NCBI RefSeq assembly: GCF_019969725.1
Contig: NZ_JAHXYW010000006.1
Span: 124,001 to 188,000, forward strand
Source of the DNA: Neobacillus bataviensis
GTDB lineage: Bacteria > Bacillota > Bacilli > Bacillales_B > DSM-18226
Length of the DNA stretch: 64,000 nucleotides
Direction of reading: 5' to 3'
Shown: positions 8,893 through 16,121 of the stretch, one piece after another
How positions within the stretch are numbered: position 1 is the first letter of the stretch
Layout: the number at the start of each line of letters is the position of its first letter
The notes under the pieces: generated by a model
Databases searched by the model: none
Seen by the model: only the letters and a program-made list of their open reading frames with translations
Told to the model about the DNA's origin: nothing
Program-made: the position numbers and the translations under genes

Positions 8893-9195
8893 ATGTATGA
8901 ACATATCGTATTATTGAAACTGGGGCCTAACGTTACAATCGACGAACAAGAAGAAGCGGTGAAGCACGCTTATGCATTCAAGGATACAATTCCGGGCATT
9001 GTAGACCTTAGCGCCGGAATTAACGTCTCGGAAGAAGTGGAGCATAAGCAGGGTTATACGTTAGGCATTCGGGTAACCTTTTCGAATCGGCAGGCTTGCC
9101 GGGATTATATCCAACATCCGCTGCATCAGAATTTGTTACAGCGAATCGGCCCATTGGTGGAAGGGATCGTAGTCATGGACTACCCGTTTGCATGA
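8893..9195 (+). CDS. Dabb (stress-responsive A/B barrel) family protein
   Basis: 100 residues. The start MYEHIVLLKLGPNVTIDEQEEAV and the later pattern HKQGYTLGIRVTFSNRQACRDYIQHPLHQNL are typical of the dimeric alpha+beta barrel Dabb family. Members include cyclases and small-ligand binders, and the function here is not known. Perfect AGGAGG at 8879-8884. It lies 34 bases after the FMN reductase and 48 bases before the SDR, so co-transcription is likely; it may act on the same aromatic or polyketide-like substrate. Confidence 0.88.
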   Translation: MYEHIVLLKLGPNVTIDEQEEAVKHAYAFKDTIPGIVDLSAGINVSEEVEHKQGYTLGIRVTFSNRQACRDYIQHPLHQNLLQRIGPLVEGIVVMDYPFA

Positions 9196-9243
9196 ACGCA
9201 TCCCATTATCGTTTTTTAGAATCCGCAAAAGGAGATGGTTGGA

Positions 9244-9987
9244 ATGGTAAAGAAGCTTGCCGGGAAAGTGGCTTTAATCACTGGCGCATCCAGAGGAATC
9301 GGCAAGAGGATAGCCGAAGATCTGGCACAACATGGCGCGAAGGTGGTCGTAAATTTTGCTAGCAGTTCGGAGCAAGCCGCCGAGGTCGTACAGTCCATTA
9401 AAAAAAACGGGGAAGAAGCGGTGGCGGTCCAGGCTGATATCAGCCGCTTGAGCGAGCTGGAGAGATTATATAAAGAAACGCTTACGGCCTTTGGAAAGCT
9501 TGATATTGTTGTCAATAACGCTGGGATCATTATTACCAAACCGATTGTCGAGATCACGGAAGCGGACTATGATAGGCTGTTCTCGATTAATGTGAAAGGA
9601 ACATATTTTTCATGTCAACTTGCGGCCAAGCATGTAAGTCCGAACGGCCGTATCATCAACTTTTCCACTTCAGTGGCGGGGCAGATGTTCCCAGCCTACA
9701 GTTTGTACGCTGGCTCCAAAGGAGCGGTGGAACAGTTTTCACGTCAATTGGCGAAGGAGCTTGGAAAGAAAGGAATCACGATTAATGCTGTAGCGCCGGG
9801 TCCTGTCAATACCGAGCTTTTCACGGTTGGTAAAACGCAGGAACAAATCCAAGGGCTTGCTAACATGAACGCGTTCGGGCGTCTTGGGGAAGCCGAGGAC
9901 ATCGCAGCAGTCGTCCGTTTTCTTGCAAGCGAAGAGTCGCAGTGGGTAACAGGACAAACAATCCGCGCAAATGGTGGATTTATTTAG
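9244..9987 (+). CDS. Short-chain dehydrogenase/reductase (FabG-like)
   Basis: 247 residues, a classical SDR. The Rossmann motif TGASRGIG, NNAG and the catalytic Tyr-Lys in SLYAGSKGAVEQ are present, as is the PGPVNTELF substrate-loop region; the C-terminus ends GQTIRANGGF, as in FabG-type enzymes. An Arg after the glycine loop (TGASRGIG) suggests NADPH use. ATG at 9244 was preferred because the AGGAG at 9230-9234 is directly adjacent to the ATG at 9235. Third gene of the FMN reductase operon. Substrate unknown; not the housekeeping FabG, given the context. Confidence 0.9.
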   Translation: MVKKLAGKVALITGASRGIGKRIAEDLAQHGAKVVVNFASSSEQAAEVVQSIKKNGEEAVAVQADISRLSELERLYKETLTAFGKLDIVVNNAGIIITKPIVEITEADYDRLFSINVKGTYFSCQLAAKHVSPNGRIINFSTSVAGQMFPAYSLYAGSKGAVEQFSRQLAKELGKKGITINAVAPGPVNTELFTVGKTQEQIQGLANMNAFGRLGEAEDIAAVVRFLASEESQWVTGQTIRANGGFI

Positions 9988-10187
9988 AAATAAGGAAAAA
10001 TGAAAACCGAATCCGCAGCATAATAGCTTCAAGAGCGGGTATGAAAGGAATTAGAAGCTGTCCGGTTGAGTAAACGATAAACTTTAATTTCCCGAGAACG
10101 ACATCGGAAAGTTCAAACTTGAGTCTAGGAATAGCGATGAGTAGTAAACTCGAACTGATGAGGCTGGCCGCACGTTGAGTCGTTCAA

Positions 10188-10208
10188 TTAACGGGTAGGA
10201 TAGTTTAA
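10188..10208. repeat. Dispersed GCAGGATAGT repeat, variant copy 5
   Basis: ACGGGTAGGATAGTTTAA core, related to ACGAGGCAGGATAGTTTAG at 291. It lies at the right border of the GC-richer MmyB/SDR block, as the copy at 6788 lies left of it. Confidence 0.45.
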
Positions 10209-10242
10209 TATTGTATTAAATATTAAAATAGAAATAATACAG

Positions 10243-10302
10243 ATTAATCCCTCTCAATTCACGGAAAAACTAGAGCTAATATGTGAATTCGGAGGGATTA
10301 AT
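10243..10302. repeat. Long inverted repeat (20-base arms)
   Basis: Arms 10243-10262 and 10283-10302: 11 perfect pairs (ATTAATCCCTC/GAGGGATTAAT), a 2-base mismatch, then 7 perfect pairs (AATTCAC/GTGAATT), with a 20-base loop. It lacks a following T-run. It could be a miniature element, an IS end pair or an RNA structure; nothing nearby decides. Confidence 0.5.
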
Positions 10303-10518
10303 CGTGTTGGTCATGAAGATAAAAAGATCTGCCATTAAGGCAGCAGCTTTTTAAAAACGAAAAAGTCCTGGACAAAGGAAAACTTTTAAAATTGAATAAA
10401 TTGGTGTTATATTGAATCAGATTTAAGAAATGATCTTCCATAATAGTGCGCTTTTCTGAAACAAGGAAAGTGCCTTTCTTTATGTAAAGGAGCATTTAAT
10501 GGAGTAAAGAAGGAATTT

Positions 10519-10845
10519 TTAAGAATTAAATGGAAATGATGGAAGGGAAGCTGCGAAAACAGTGAGCTTAAATTCCTTCACTTCTCCTTTTATTTCAATG
10601 CTTTGGCCAAAGACTTGTTGAAAGCAATACTCTTTCTTCTTGATTTCTTTTGGATCCATGCCTGTAGGAAGGGAGAAATAGCAGGTTATGGTTTTTCGTT
10701 CATAATCAAATTGTATTTTTCGAATCTTGGGGTAAACCTTGCCTTTGTTATCTCCGTAAGAGTAGGAAATACCTAAATCGGCATTCTTAAATATCTGGAA
10801 GACGGCGGCTATCATTCTTTGTTTAGCAAACCATTCATTTATCAT
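10519..10845 (-). CDS. Stand-alone FtsK/SpoIIIE-like N-terminal domain protein (conjugative coupling-protein fragment?)
   Basis: 108 residues. The segment NADLGISYSYGDNKGKVYPKI followed by LPTGMDPKEIKKKEYCFQQVFG resembles the N-terminal domain of ICE-type FtsK/SpoIIIE coupling proteins (ConQ/YdcQ class), which precedes the ATPase. Here the protein stops before any Walker motif. It has its own start and AGGGGTG ribosome binding site, so it may be an independent small protein or a remnant of an integrative element. No other transfer gene is nearby. The family assignment is from memory of the motif and needs a profile search. Confidence 0.5.
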   Translation of the reverse strand: MINEWFAKQRMIAAVFQIFKNADLGISYSYGDNKGKVYPKIRKIQFDYERKTITCYFSLPTGMDPKEIKKKEYCFQQVFGQSIEIKGEVKEFKLTVFAASLPSFPFNS

Positions 10846-10916
10846 AAGAACACCCCTATTTTGAGATAAGCTTGAACGCCTTAAATTAGCTGGGGGCGAA
10901 TTTGCACCTTAATGGA

Positions 10917-10992
10917 AAAGACCAGAGGAAAGACCAGAGGGACGGTTCCTCTGGTCTTTAACTTACCTAATCAGAACCAAGAGAACCGTCCC
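10917..10992. repeat. GGGACGGTTC palindromic repeat, copy 1, with nested hairpin
   Basis: Outer arms GGGACGGTTC (10939-10948) and GAACCGTCCC (10983-10992). Inside the left half, AAAGACCAGAGG (10929-10940) pairs perfectly with CCTCTGGTCTTT (10948-10959), and the same 12-mer is duplicated at 10917-10928. It lies just downstream of the flavin reductase stop. First of eight copies in this window. Confidence 0.7.
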
Positions 10993-11010
10993 TCGCGGCT
11001 CCCTCGCGGC

Positions 11011-11619
11011 TCAGGTCTCAGAACGAAAAGTTTTTCCAAGCTCTTTTCCTAGACCGAAATAATGCCTGAAATTATAAATGAGTGGGCTCCACTCAACCGG
11101 ATTAATATAATTTTCATGTTGAACAATATTTTCTTCTGCGTGGAAGTGTAACACTTGTGTCTCTACAATAGCAAATTGTGGGTTATATTCTGGGATGCGA
11201 ATATCCTTGACCACCGCTTCAATCTGTATGGGGCATTCTTTGATTCGTGTTGGCAGGACTGTTTTTGACTTTAAAGGTGTTAATTCCGCTGCCTGGTATT
11301 TATCTTTTTTATAGGTAAATCCAATCTCTTTTTTATAATCAGGAATGTCCCTCATACCCGAAAAGGAAGAGATCTTTTCCACATTCCTCCATAGATTAGG
11401 ACTAGGTAAATTGATGACACATTCCTTATGCCTTTTAAGATTTTCAATAGCTTTGCCGCCTAATCCAATTCCAAGAACAATACAGTCCCCTAAAGCCCAT
11501 GATGAAGACATAGGGCTAATATTGGTTGAGCCATCCTCATTTAGTGTAGTTATGAGCAGGGTTGGTGTCCCGTAATACATTATTTTTGGCTTGATTTCTT
11601 TAAAGTTAACAATGTTCAT
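11011..11619 (-). CDS. Flavin reductase family (DIM6/NTAB-like) protein
   Basis: 202 residues. The split-barrel flavin reductase pattern is visible: PTLLITTLNEDGSTNISPMSSSW, then LGIGLGGKAIENLKRHKECVINLPS, a variable middle, and a C-terminal IYNFRHYFGLG. Likely an FMN-binding oxidoreductase; the substrate is unknown. ATG at 11619 was chosen because AGGAG at 11631-11635 is 11 bases away; the longer frame would overlap the divergent promoter. The C-terminus runs close to the GGGACGGTTC repeat. It is divergent from an ArsR-type regulator that probably controls it. Confidence 0.88.
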   Translation of the reverse strand: MNIVNFKEIKPKIMYYGTPTLLITTLNEDGSTNISPMSSSWALGDCIVLGIGLGGKAIENLKRHKECVINLPSPNLWRNVEKISSFSGMRDIPDYKKEIGFTYKKDKYQAAELTPLKSKTVLPTRIKECPIQIEAVVKDIRIPEYNPQFAIVETQVLHFHAEENIVQHENYINPVEWSPLIYNFRHYFGLGKELGKTFRSET

Positions 11620-11645
11620 TTTTTGAATCACTCCTAAAGTATGAG

Positions 11646-11678
11646 TTACACTGTAATTGTAAAACTTGAATAATTCAA
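11646..11678. promoter_or_regulatory. Two perfect palindromes in the flavin reductase / ArsR divergent region
   Basis: TTACA-C-TGTAA (11646-11656) and TTGAAT-A-ATTCAA (11666-11678) lie within 33 bases between the two divergent starts. They are good candidates for the binding sites of the adjacent ArsR-type regulator. Confidence 0.45.
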
Positions 11679-11712
11679 TGTTCATCGAAATATGATTGCA
11701 AGGGGGAAAAAT

Positions 11713-12396
11713 ATGAATCCAGATATCTCAAAAATTGCTTCACTATTATCTGACCCCACTAGGTCTTTAATATTAATTAGTCTAATGGACGGAACGGTCC
11801 ACCCTAGCAGTGAACTTGCAAATATAGCTAAAGTAACACCACAGACTGCAAGTTTTCATCTACATAAAATGCTGGATGCAAATCTTGTAAGCGTTGAAAG
11901 GCACGGAAGGCATCGTTATTACAAGTTGAAAAACAGCGAAGTTGCGAAAGTAATAGAGCAATTATTAAATATATCACCGAGTGCCTCCGTCAATTCCTTC
12001 AAAGAGGCTAGAGAAAAGAGTGCAATCCATTTTGCTAGAACCTGTTATGACCATTTAGCGGGTTATGTTGGTGTACAAATCACTAATTCATTAGTTCAAC
12101 AAGGTATACTATTAAAAAAAGATATGAATTTTGAAGTAACCACAAAGGGGGCTTGTTTTTTAAAAGAGTTTGGGATTAATGAGGAGGAGCTTACTAATAA
12201 ACGAAGGACGTTTGCCCGTTGCTGCTTAGATTGGACCGAACGGCAGCACCATATTGCTGGAGCTTTGGGGAATGCTCTGCTAGAAAAGATGCTTGAACTT
12301 GAGTGGTTTTCACGTATGCCGCAAACTCGTGCAGTAAAGGTCACTCCCAAAGGAAGAATGGAACTGGCAAAGCAATTATCAATCCATCTCGGTTAA
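11713..12396 (+). CDS. ArsR-family winged-helix transcriptional regulator
   Basis: 227 residues. The N-terminal winged helix has the ArsR form: ISKIASLLSDPTRSLILISL, then SSELANIAKVTPQTASFHLHKM (recognition helix) and LVSVERHGRHRYYKL (wing). The C-terminal 130 residues form an extra domain with several Cys and His (FARCCLDWTERQHHIAGALG) as in the longer ArsR proteins; whether it binds metal or a ligand is not clear. ATG at 11713 was chosen, 7 bases after AGGGGG; the upstream frame extension lacks a ribosome binding site. Divergent from the flavin reductase. Confidence 0.88.
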   Translation: MNPDISKIASLLSDPTRSLILISLMDGTVHPSSELANIAKVTPQTASFHLHKMLDANLVSVERHGRHRYYKLKNSEVAKVIEQLLNISPSASVNSFKEAREKSAIHFARTCYDHLAGYVGVQITNSLVQQGILLKKDMNFEVTTKGACFLKEFGINEEELTNKRRTFARCCLDWTERQHHIAGALGNALLEKMLELEWFSRMPQTRAVKVTPKGRMELAKQLSIHLG

Positions 12397-12403
12397 AACC
12401 ATG

Positions 12404-12458
12404 AGGACGGTTCTTCTGGTTTTTACTGACCTCATTAGAAACCCTGAGAACCGTCCCT
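12404..12458. repeat. GGGACGGTTC palindromic repeat, copy 2
   Basis: AGGACGGTTCT (12404-12414) and AGAACCGTCC (12447-12456) form the arms. It sits 8 bases after the ArsR stop and could serve as its terminator (TTTTT at 12420-12424 lies inside the loop). Confidence 0.65.
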
Positions 12459-12580
12459 GATTAGACTTAGCAATGTACATTTTCAATTCATCGGCTTGCC
12501 AATGTTCCTTTTTAAAAATTCCGATCAGCTTACTGATGTTTAAAAATTCAATTTTATTATGTTGTTGTCGGTCATTTTCG

Positions 12581-12805
12581 TTATTCCTCTTTATAAAAGC
12601 GGTCGCCGGTTTCCGGGTTATAATAAACAACTAATCTTTTATTTGTGGTTGGATCAATGGATACCTCATTTGTTCGGACAAATCCTTTAGGTATTTGTTT
12701 GCCATGTTTTGCTTTGAAGCGGCGGTCCCAAATAAGCCAAGATAAAAAGATTAGTATAAGCAGAATAACGAGTTGGATACCGTAGAATCCCAAAATCCAT
12801 TTCAT
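12581..12805 (-). CDS. Small membrane protein, 74 aa
   Basis: One N-terminal transmembrane helix (about residues 4-26, FYGIQLVILLILIFLSWLIW) followed by a basic, soluble tail with SIDPTTNKRLVVYYNPETGDRFYKE. No family recognised beyond similar short Bacillus proteins. Its ATG lies 4 bases after the stop of the YbjQ gene and has GGAGAAGG upstream, so the two are almost certainly co-transcribed. The pairing suggests a common membrane-proximal role, but this is inference. Confidence 0.7.
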   Translation of the reverse strand: MKWILGFYGIQLVILLILIFLSWLIWDRRFKAKHGKQIPKGFVRTNEVSIDPTTNKRLVVYYNPETGDRFYKEE

Positions 12806-12808
12806 GTG

Positions 12809-13129
12809 TTATTCCTTCTCCACCATTACAGCTGTCCCATATGCGACAATTTCACTCATGTTCTGGCCGATTTCACCTGAGTCAAAGCGCATCATAATAA
12901 TACCGGTGGCCCCCATTGCTGCTGCATTTTTCACCATACGATCTATTGCTTGTTTTCTGGCATCTTCTAGCATTTCTGTATACTGGCTTATTTCTCCTCC
13001 CACCAGTCCCTTTAAAGAAGCCATGATATCTTTCCCAATTCCCCTTGCCCTTACGGTTAAGCCAAATACTGGACCTAATACGTCTGTAACTTTGTGATTC
13101 GGAATATTTTCAGTTGTAACGATGATCAT
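12809..13129 (-). CDS. YbjQ/UPF0145 (DUF74) family protein
   Basis: 106 residues. The family layout is clear: MIIVTTENIPNHKVTDVLGPVFGLTVRA, then a helix with YTEMLEDARKQAIDRM and MGATGIIMMRFDSGEIGQNMSEIVAYGTAVMV. YbjQ proteins are annotated as putative heavy-metal-binding pentamers, and no physiological role is established. ATG at 13129 was preferred (GGGAGG 6 bases upstream) over the longer frame to 13219. First gene of a two-gene operon with the 74-aa membrane protein. Confidence 0.92.
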   Translation of the reverse strand: MIIVTTENIPNHKVTDVLGPVFGLTVRARGIGKDIMASLKGLVGGEISQYTEMLEDARKQAIDRMVKNAAAMGATGIIMMRFDSGEIGQNMSEIVAYGTAVMVEKE

Positions 13130-13289
13130 ATGTATCCTCCCTTTAAAAAAACGAGTATTAGATACTAATTTTACCCTTAATTGGTTATAAATACCATTGT
13201 TTTCGGCTACGTCCATCAAAATGTGAAGAAAAACTCGCCAACTAGAAAGAAATTTCTGATATTATAATTTCATATTTGGAAGGATGTGT

Positions 13290-14450
13290 ATGAGATTGAA
13301 GGACCACTATGATGTTGTCATTGTTGGAGCCGGGTCAATGGGTATGGCTGCAGGGTATTACTTATCAAAGCTTGGGAAAAGAACATTATTACTAGATTCG
13401 TATGATCCCCCTCATAGCTTAGGCAGCCATCATGGGGATACTCGAATTATTCGTCATGCCTATGGAGAAGGAAGGAATTATGTTCCTCTTGCACTCGGAG
13501 CTCAGGAATTATGGAGTGAACTGGAACAAGAATCAGGAATGAAATTGTTTTCTCGTAAGGGAGTGTTGTGTGTAGGTGAAGAGGGTTCCTCATTTATCGA
13601 AGAAGTCATCAAAAGTGCCAAGGAATTTTCGTTGCCGCTTGAAATCCTATCAAGCGAAGAAATCAATGGCCGATGGTCAGGCATCACTTTACCACCAGGA
13701 TACGTTGGCTGTCTAGAAATGAACTCTGGAGTCCTATATAGTGAAGAATGTATTCGTGCTTATCGCAGGCTAGGTTTAGCGAATGGGATGACCATCATAC
13801 CTTATACAAAGGTGGAGAAAATAGAGAAGTTTGCTGAAGGTGCCATTGTACATACAGAAAATGAACAATATGCGGCTGAGTATGTGGTTGTCTGTTCAGG
13901 AGCCTGGACAGGGAAAATCCTTGAGGGAACAGGAGTAGACCTTCCTCTTCAGCCGACACGTAAGACAGTCTCGTGGTTTGAATGTGATGAGCATCTCTAT
14001 GATTCCAACTGTTTTCCGGCTTTCTCTATTGATGTAGGAAATGAACATTATTATGGTTTTCCAAGTTTAAATGGAAGCGGGGTAAAGATTGGAAGACATG
14101 ATGGGGGTGAAAAGGTAGACCCGGATTGTTTCAACCGGGAATATGGTTCGGCCTCATCAGATGAGAATGAGGCTCGGAATTTTATTCAAAAGTACCTGCC
14201 AAAAGCCAATGGGCGCTTGATTAAAGGCAAAACATGTCTTTATACCCTTACTCCTGATGAGCATTTTATTATTGACCGGCACCCGGCATTTTCAAATGTC
14301 ATGATAGCGGCTGGTTTTTCCGGACATGGCTTTAAATTTGCAAGTGTCATAGGAAAAATTATTTGTGATCTCGTTAACGAAGGTAAAACATCCTATGATA
14401 TTTCCATGTTTTCACTTCATCGTTTTTCAAATGAATGTAAAAATAAATAG
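13290..14450 (+). CDS. Monomeric sarcosine oxidase / N-methyl-L-tryptophan oxidase-like FAD enzyme
   Basis: 386 residues, DAO (GlcD/SoxB) fold. An FAD-binding GxGxxG motif is near the N-terminus (VVIVGAGSMGMAAGYYLSKLGK), followed by the family motif GSHHGDTRIIRHAYGEG. Cys316 (KTCLYTLTPDEHFIID) is placed like the cysteine that binds FAD covalently in monomeric sarcosine oxidase, and the C-terminal GFSGHGFKFASVIG is typical. Expected reaction: oxidative demethylation of an N-methyl amino acid, giving formaldehyde and H2O2. ATG at 13290 was chosen, 6 bases after GGAAGG. A strong terminator follows, so it is separate from the MFS operon, although both may act on amino-acid-like substrates. Confidence 0.9.
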   Translation: MRLKDHYDVVIVGAGSMGMAAGYYLSKLGKRTLLLDSYDPPHSLGSHHGDTRIIRHAYGEGRNYVPLALGAQELWSELEQESGMKLFSRKGVLCVGEEGSSFIEEVIKSAKEFSLPLEILSSEEINGRWSGITLPPGYVGCLEMNSGVLYSEECIRAYRRLGLANGMTIIPYTKVEKIEKFAEGAIVHTENEQYAAEYVVVCSGAWTGKILEGTGVDLPLQPTRKTVSWFECDEHLYDSNCFPAFSIDVGNEHYYGFPSLNGSGVKIGRHDGGEKVDPDCFNREYGSASSDENEARNFIQKYLPKANGRLIKGKTCLYTLTPDEHFIIDRHPAFSNVMIAAGFSGHGFKFASVIGKIICDLVNEGKTSYDISMFSLHRFSNECKNK

Positions 14451-14478
14451 ATTAATATTCATGTGCAGCTGAAAAAGA

Positions 14479-14508
14479 GGGAAAACCTATGTGTTTTCCC
14501 TGTTTTTT
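14479..14508 (+). terminator. Rho-independent terminator after the sarcosine-oxidase-like gene
   Basis: GGGAAAAC/GTTTTCCC stem with a 6-base loop followed by TGTTTTTTT. Confidence 0.85.
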
Positions 14509-14591
14509 TGTTTGGCCGATCATCACAAAATATAGCAATATTGTGCTAATAAATCGAATTATCCTCTAGAGCCATCTTTCTTTTAACATAT

Positions 14592-14625
14592 TATAATTTA
14601 GTATACTAAAGTGAAAACGCATACA
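14592..14625 (+). promoter_or_regulatory. -10 box, GntR-like palindrome and cre-like site before the MFS/HAL-like operon
   Basis: TATAAT (14592-14597) is followed directly by the perfect 14-base palindrome TTTAGTATACTAAA (14597-14610), whose core fits the FadR/GntR half-site pattern TNGTNNACNA. Next comes TGAAAACGCATACA (14612-14625), which fits the relaxed CcpA cre consensus. No good -35 is visible at 17 bases, which fits an activator-dependent promoter (an AraC gene lies at the end of the cluster). Confidence 0.5.
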
Positions 14626-14711
14626 GGCATAATGAAAGGAAGTGAAAAGGGAGTTATTTTTTTATCGAGAGAAATCTGAAAAGTCAAATAAATACAGAAA
14701 AGGAGCCTTTT

Positions 14712-16091
14712 ATGAGCAATCAAAAATATTTAATCGATGATGCACCGCTTAATAAATTTCATCTTCGGATTACCGCCCTTACGTTCGGTTCTAATTTTTC
14801 GGATGGTTATGCTTTAGGGATTATTGGAATGGCGCTTTCTTTATTAGGGCCACAAATGAAACTAGGCGCCATATGGGAAGGATTAATTGGAAGCTCCGCT
14901 TTAATTGGCCTCTTTTTCGGGAGCCTGTTATTGGGAGGGTTATCCGACCGGATTGGCAGACAGAAAATCTACTTAGCTAATTTTCTGATTATCGGGATTG
15001 CCTCTGCTTTACAGTTCTTTGTGAATGATCCATGGACGCTGTTCATTTTACGCTTATTGATAGGGATTGCCTTAGGAGGAGACTACGCGGTTGGATCGAC
15101 TTTACTCGCTGAGTTTGCCCCTAGAAAGTATCGAGGATTATTGCTTTCTTCTTTAAATGTCCTCTGGACAGTCGGTTATGTTGTTTCGAATATTGTCGGT
15201 TTTTATTTACAAAAAGCAGGCCCGGAATCTTGGCGATGGATGCTGATGAGTGCTGCTATTCCAGCTTTTATTTTATTAATATTACGTATCGGTACTCCAG
15301 AATCGCCACTTTGGTTAATTAAAATGGGGCGTGTGGAAGAGGCGCGTGCCATCGTGAGAAAACATATTGGACCGAATGCCATTATGGATGAAACAATTAA
15401 ATCTCATTCTGAAAAGGCTTTCCGTATGGTCGATCTTTTTAGTAAACAGCTTTGGAAACGAACAACCTTTGGATCATTATTTTATGTATGTCAGGTTGTT
15501 CCGTATTTTGCCATTTATACGTTTCTTCCTACGATCTTAAGTAAAATGGGATTTGAAGAGACCTTCAGTGTTGATATGCAGCTTAACCTTTTCCTTTTAG
15601 CTGGAGCCATCGTTGGGGTTTGGTGTACGGAAAAGCTTACGCGCAGAGGTTTCACCATTTATACGTTTATCATTCTTACCGTCTCTTTGTTTCTTTTAAG
15701 TGTATTGCCTAAAGATTCGCATACGATTGCGATCATTATTTTTGCAACCTTCACATTTGTGATGTCTGCCGCTTCCAATCTAACGTTAATTTATCCTGCC
15801 GAACTTTTCCCTACAGAAATTCGTGGAACAGGTGTAGGTGTCACGACGGCTGTCAGCCGAATTGGTTCTGCGATTGGAACTTTTCTGCTGCCCGTTAGTG
15901 TTAGTTCATGGGGAATGGGCCCATCGATGATCGCGATGAGTGTGGTTCTATTGATTGGAACAATTGTCTCGATCGCATGGGCTCCAGAAACAAAGTATCT
16001 GTCGATGAGCGATGTCAATAAGCCAGAACTTGAAACGGGGAGCTCTCCAAACATCAATTCATCGCTTTCAGGAAAAAGAAATTTATCATAA
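14712..16091 (+). CDS. MFS transporter (metabolite:H+ symporter type)
   Basis: 459 residues, about 12 hydrophobic segments. The MFS signature GGLSDRIGRQKIYLA follows helix 2, and the second-half and sugar-porter-like motif FPTEIRGTGVGV occurs before helix 11. Overall pattern resembles the aromatic-acid/niacin-type (AAHS, NiaP) symporters. The gene begins 31 bases before the HAL-like gene, and the pair shares one promoter region. It probably imports the substrate, or exports the product, of the HAL-like enzyme; the substrate cannot be read from sequence. Start ATG with AAAAGGAG just upstream. Confidence 0.88.
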   Translation: MSNQKYLIDDAPLNKFHLRITALTFGSNFSDGYALGIIGMALSLLGPQMKLGAIWEGLIGSSALIGLFFGSLLLGGLSDRIGRQKIYLANFLIIGIASALQFFVNDPWTLFILRLLIGIALGGDYAVGSTLLAEFAPRKYRGLLLSSLNVLWTVGYVVSNIVGFYLQKAGPESWRWMLMSAAIPAFILLILRIGTPESPLWLIKMGRVEEARAIVRKHIGPNAIMDETIKSHSEKAFRMVDLFSKQLWKRTTFGSLFYVCQVVPYFAIYTFLPTILSKMGFEETFSVDMQLNLFLLAGAIVGVWCTEKLTRRGFTIYTFIILTVSLFLLSVLPKDSHTIAIIIFATFTFVMSAASNLTLIYPAELFPTEIRGTGVGVTTAVSRIGSAIGTFLLPVSVSSWGMGPSMIAMSVVLLIGTIVSIAWAPETKYLSMSDVNKPELETGSSPNINSSLSGKRNLS

Positions 16092-16121
16092 GCTTTATTT
16101 TTAGATAAAGAGGTGCGTTAA

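Larger units (their letters stand above)
9988..10518. other. 531-base gap without gene: repeat copy and hairpins
   Basis: No supported ORF. The first 200 bases look like decayed GC-richer sequence attached to the preceding operon. A dispersed repeat copy is at 10188-10208, a long inverted repeat at 10243-10302, and a short CTGCC/GGCAG hairpin at 10329-10343 followed by CAGCTTTTT (terminator-like, + strand). Confidence 0.45.

Noticed and set aside
12379..12630. Minus-strand ORF of 83 aa overlapping the small membrane protein gene
   Set aside because: It starts inside the 74-aa gene, lacks its own ribosome binding site and runs through a palindromic repeat. The middle (IEFLNISKLIGIFKKEHWQ) looks protein-like, so a decayed gene fragment is possible but not supported.
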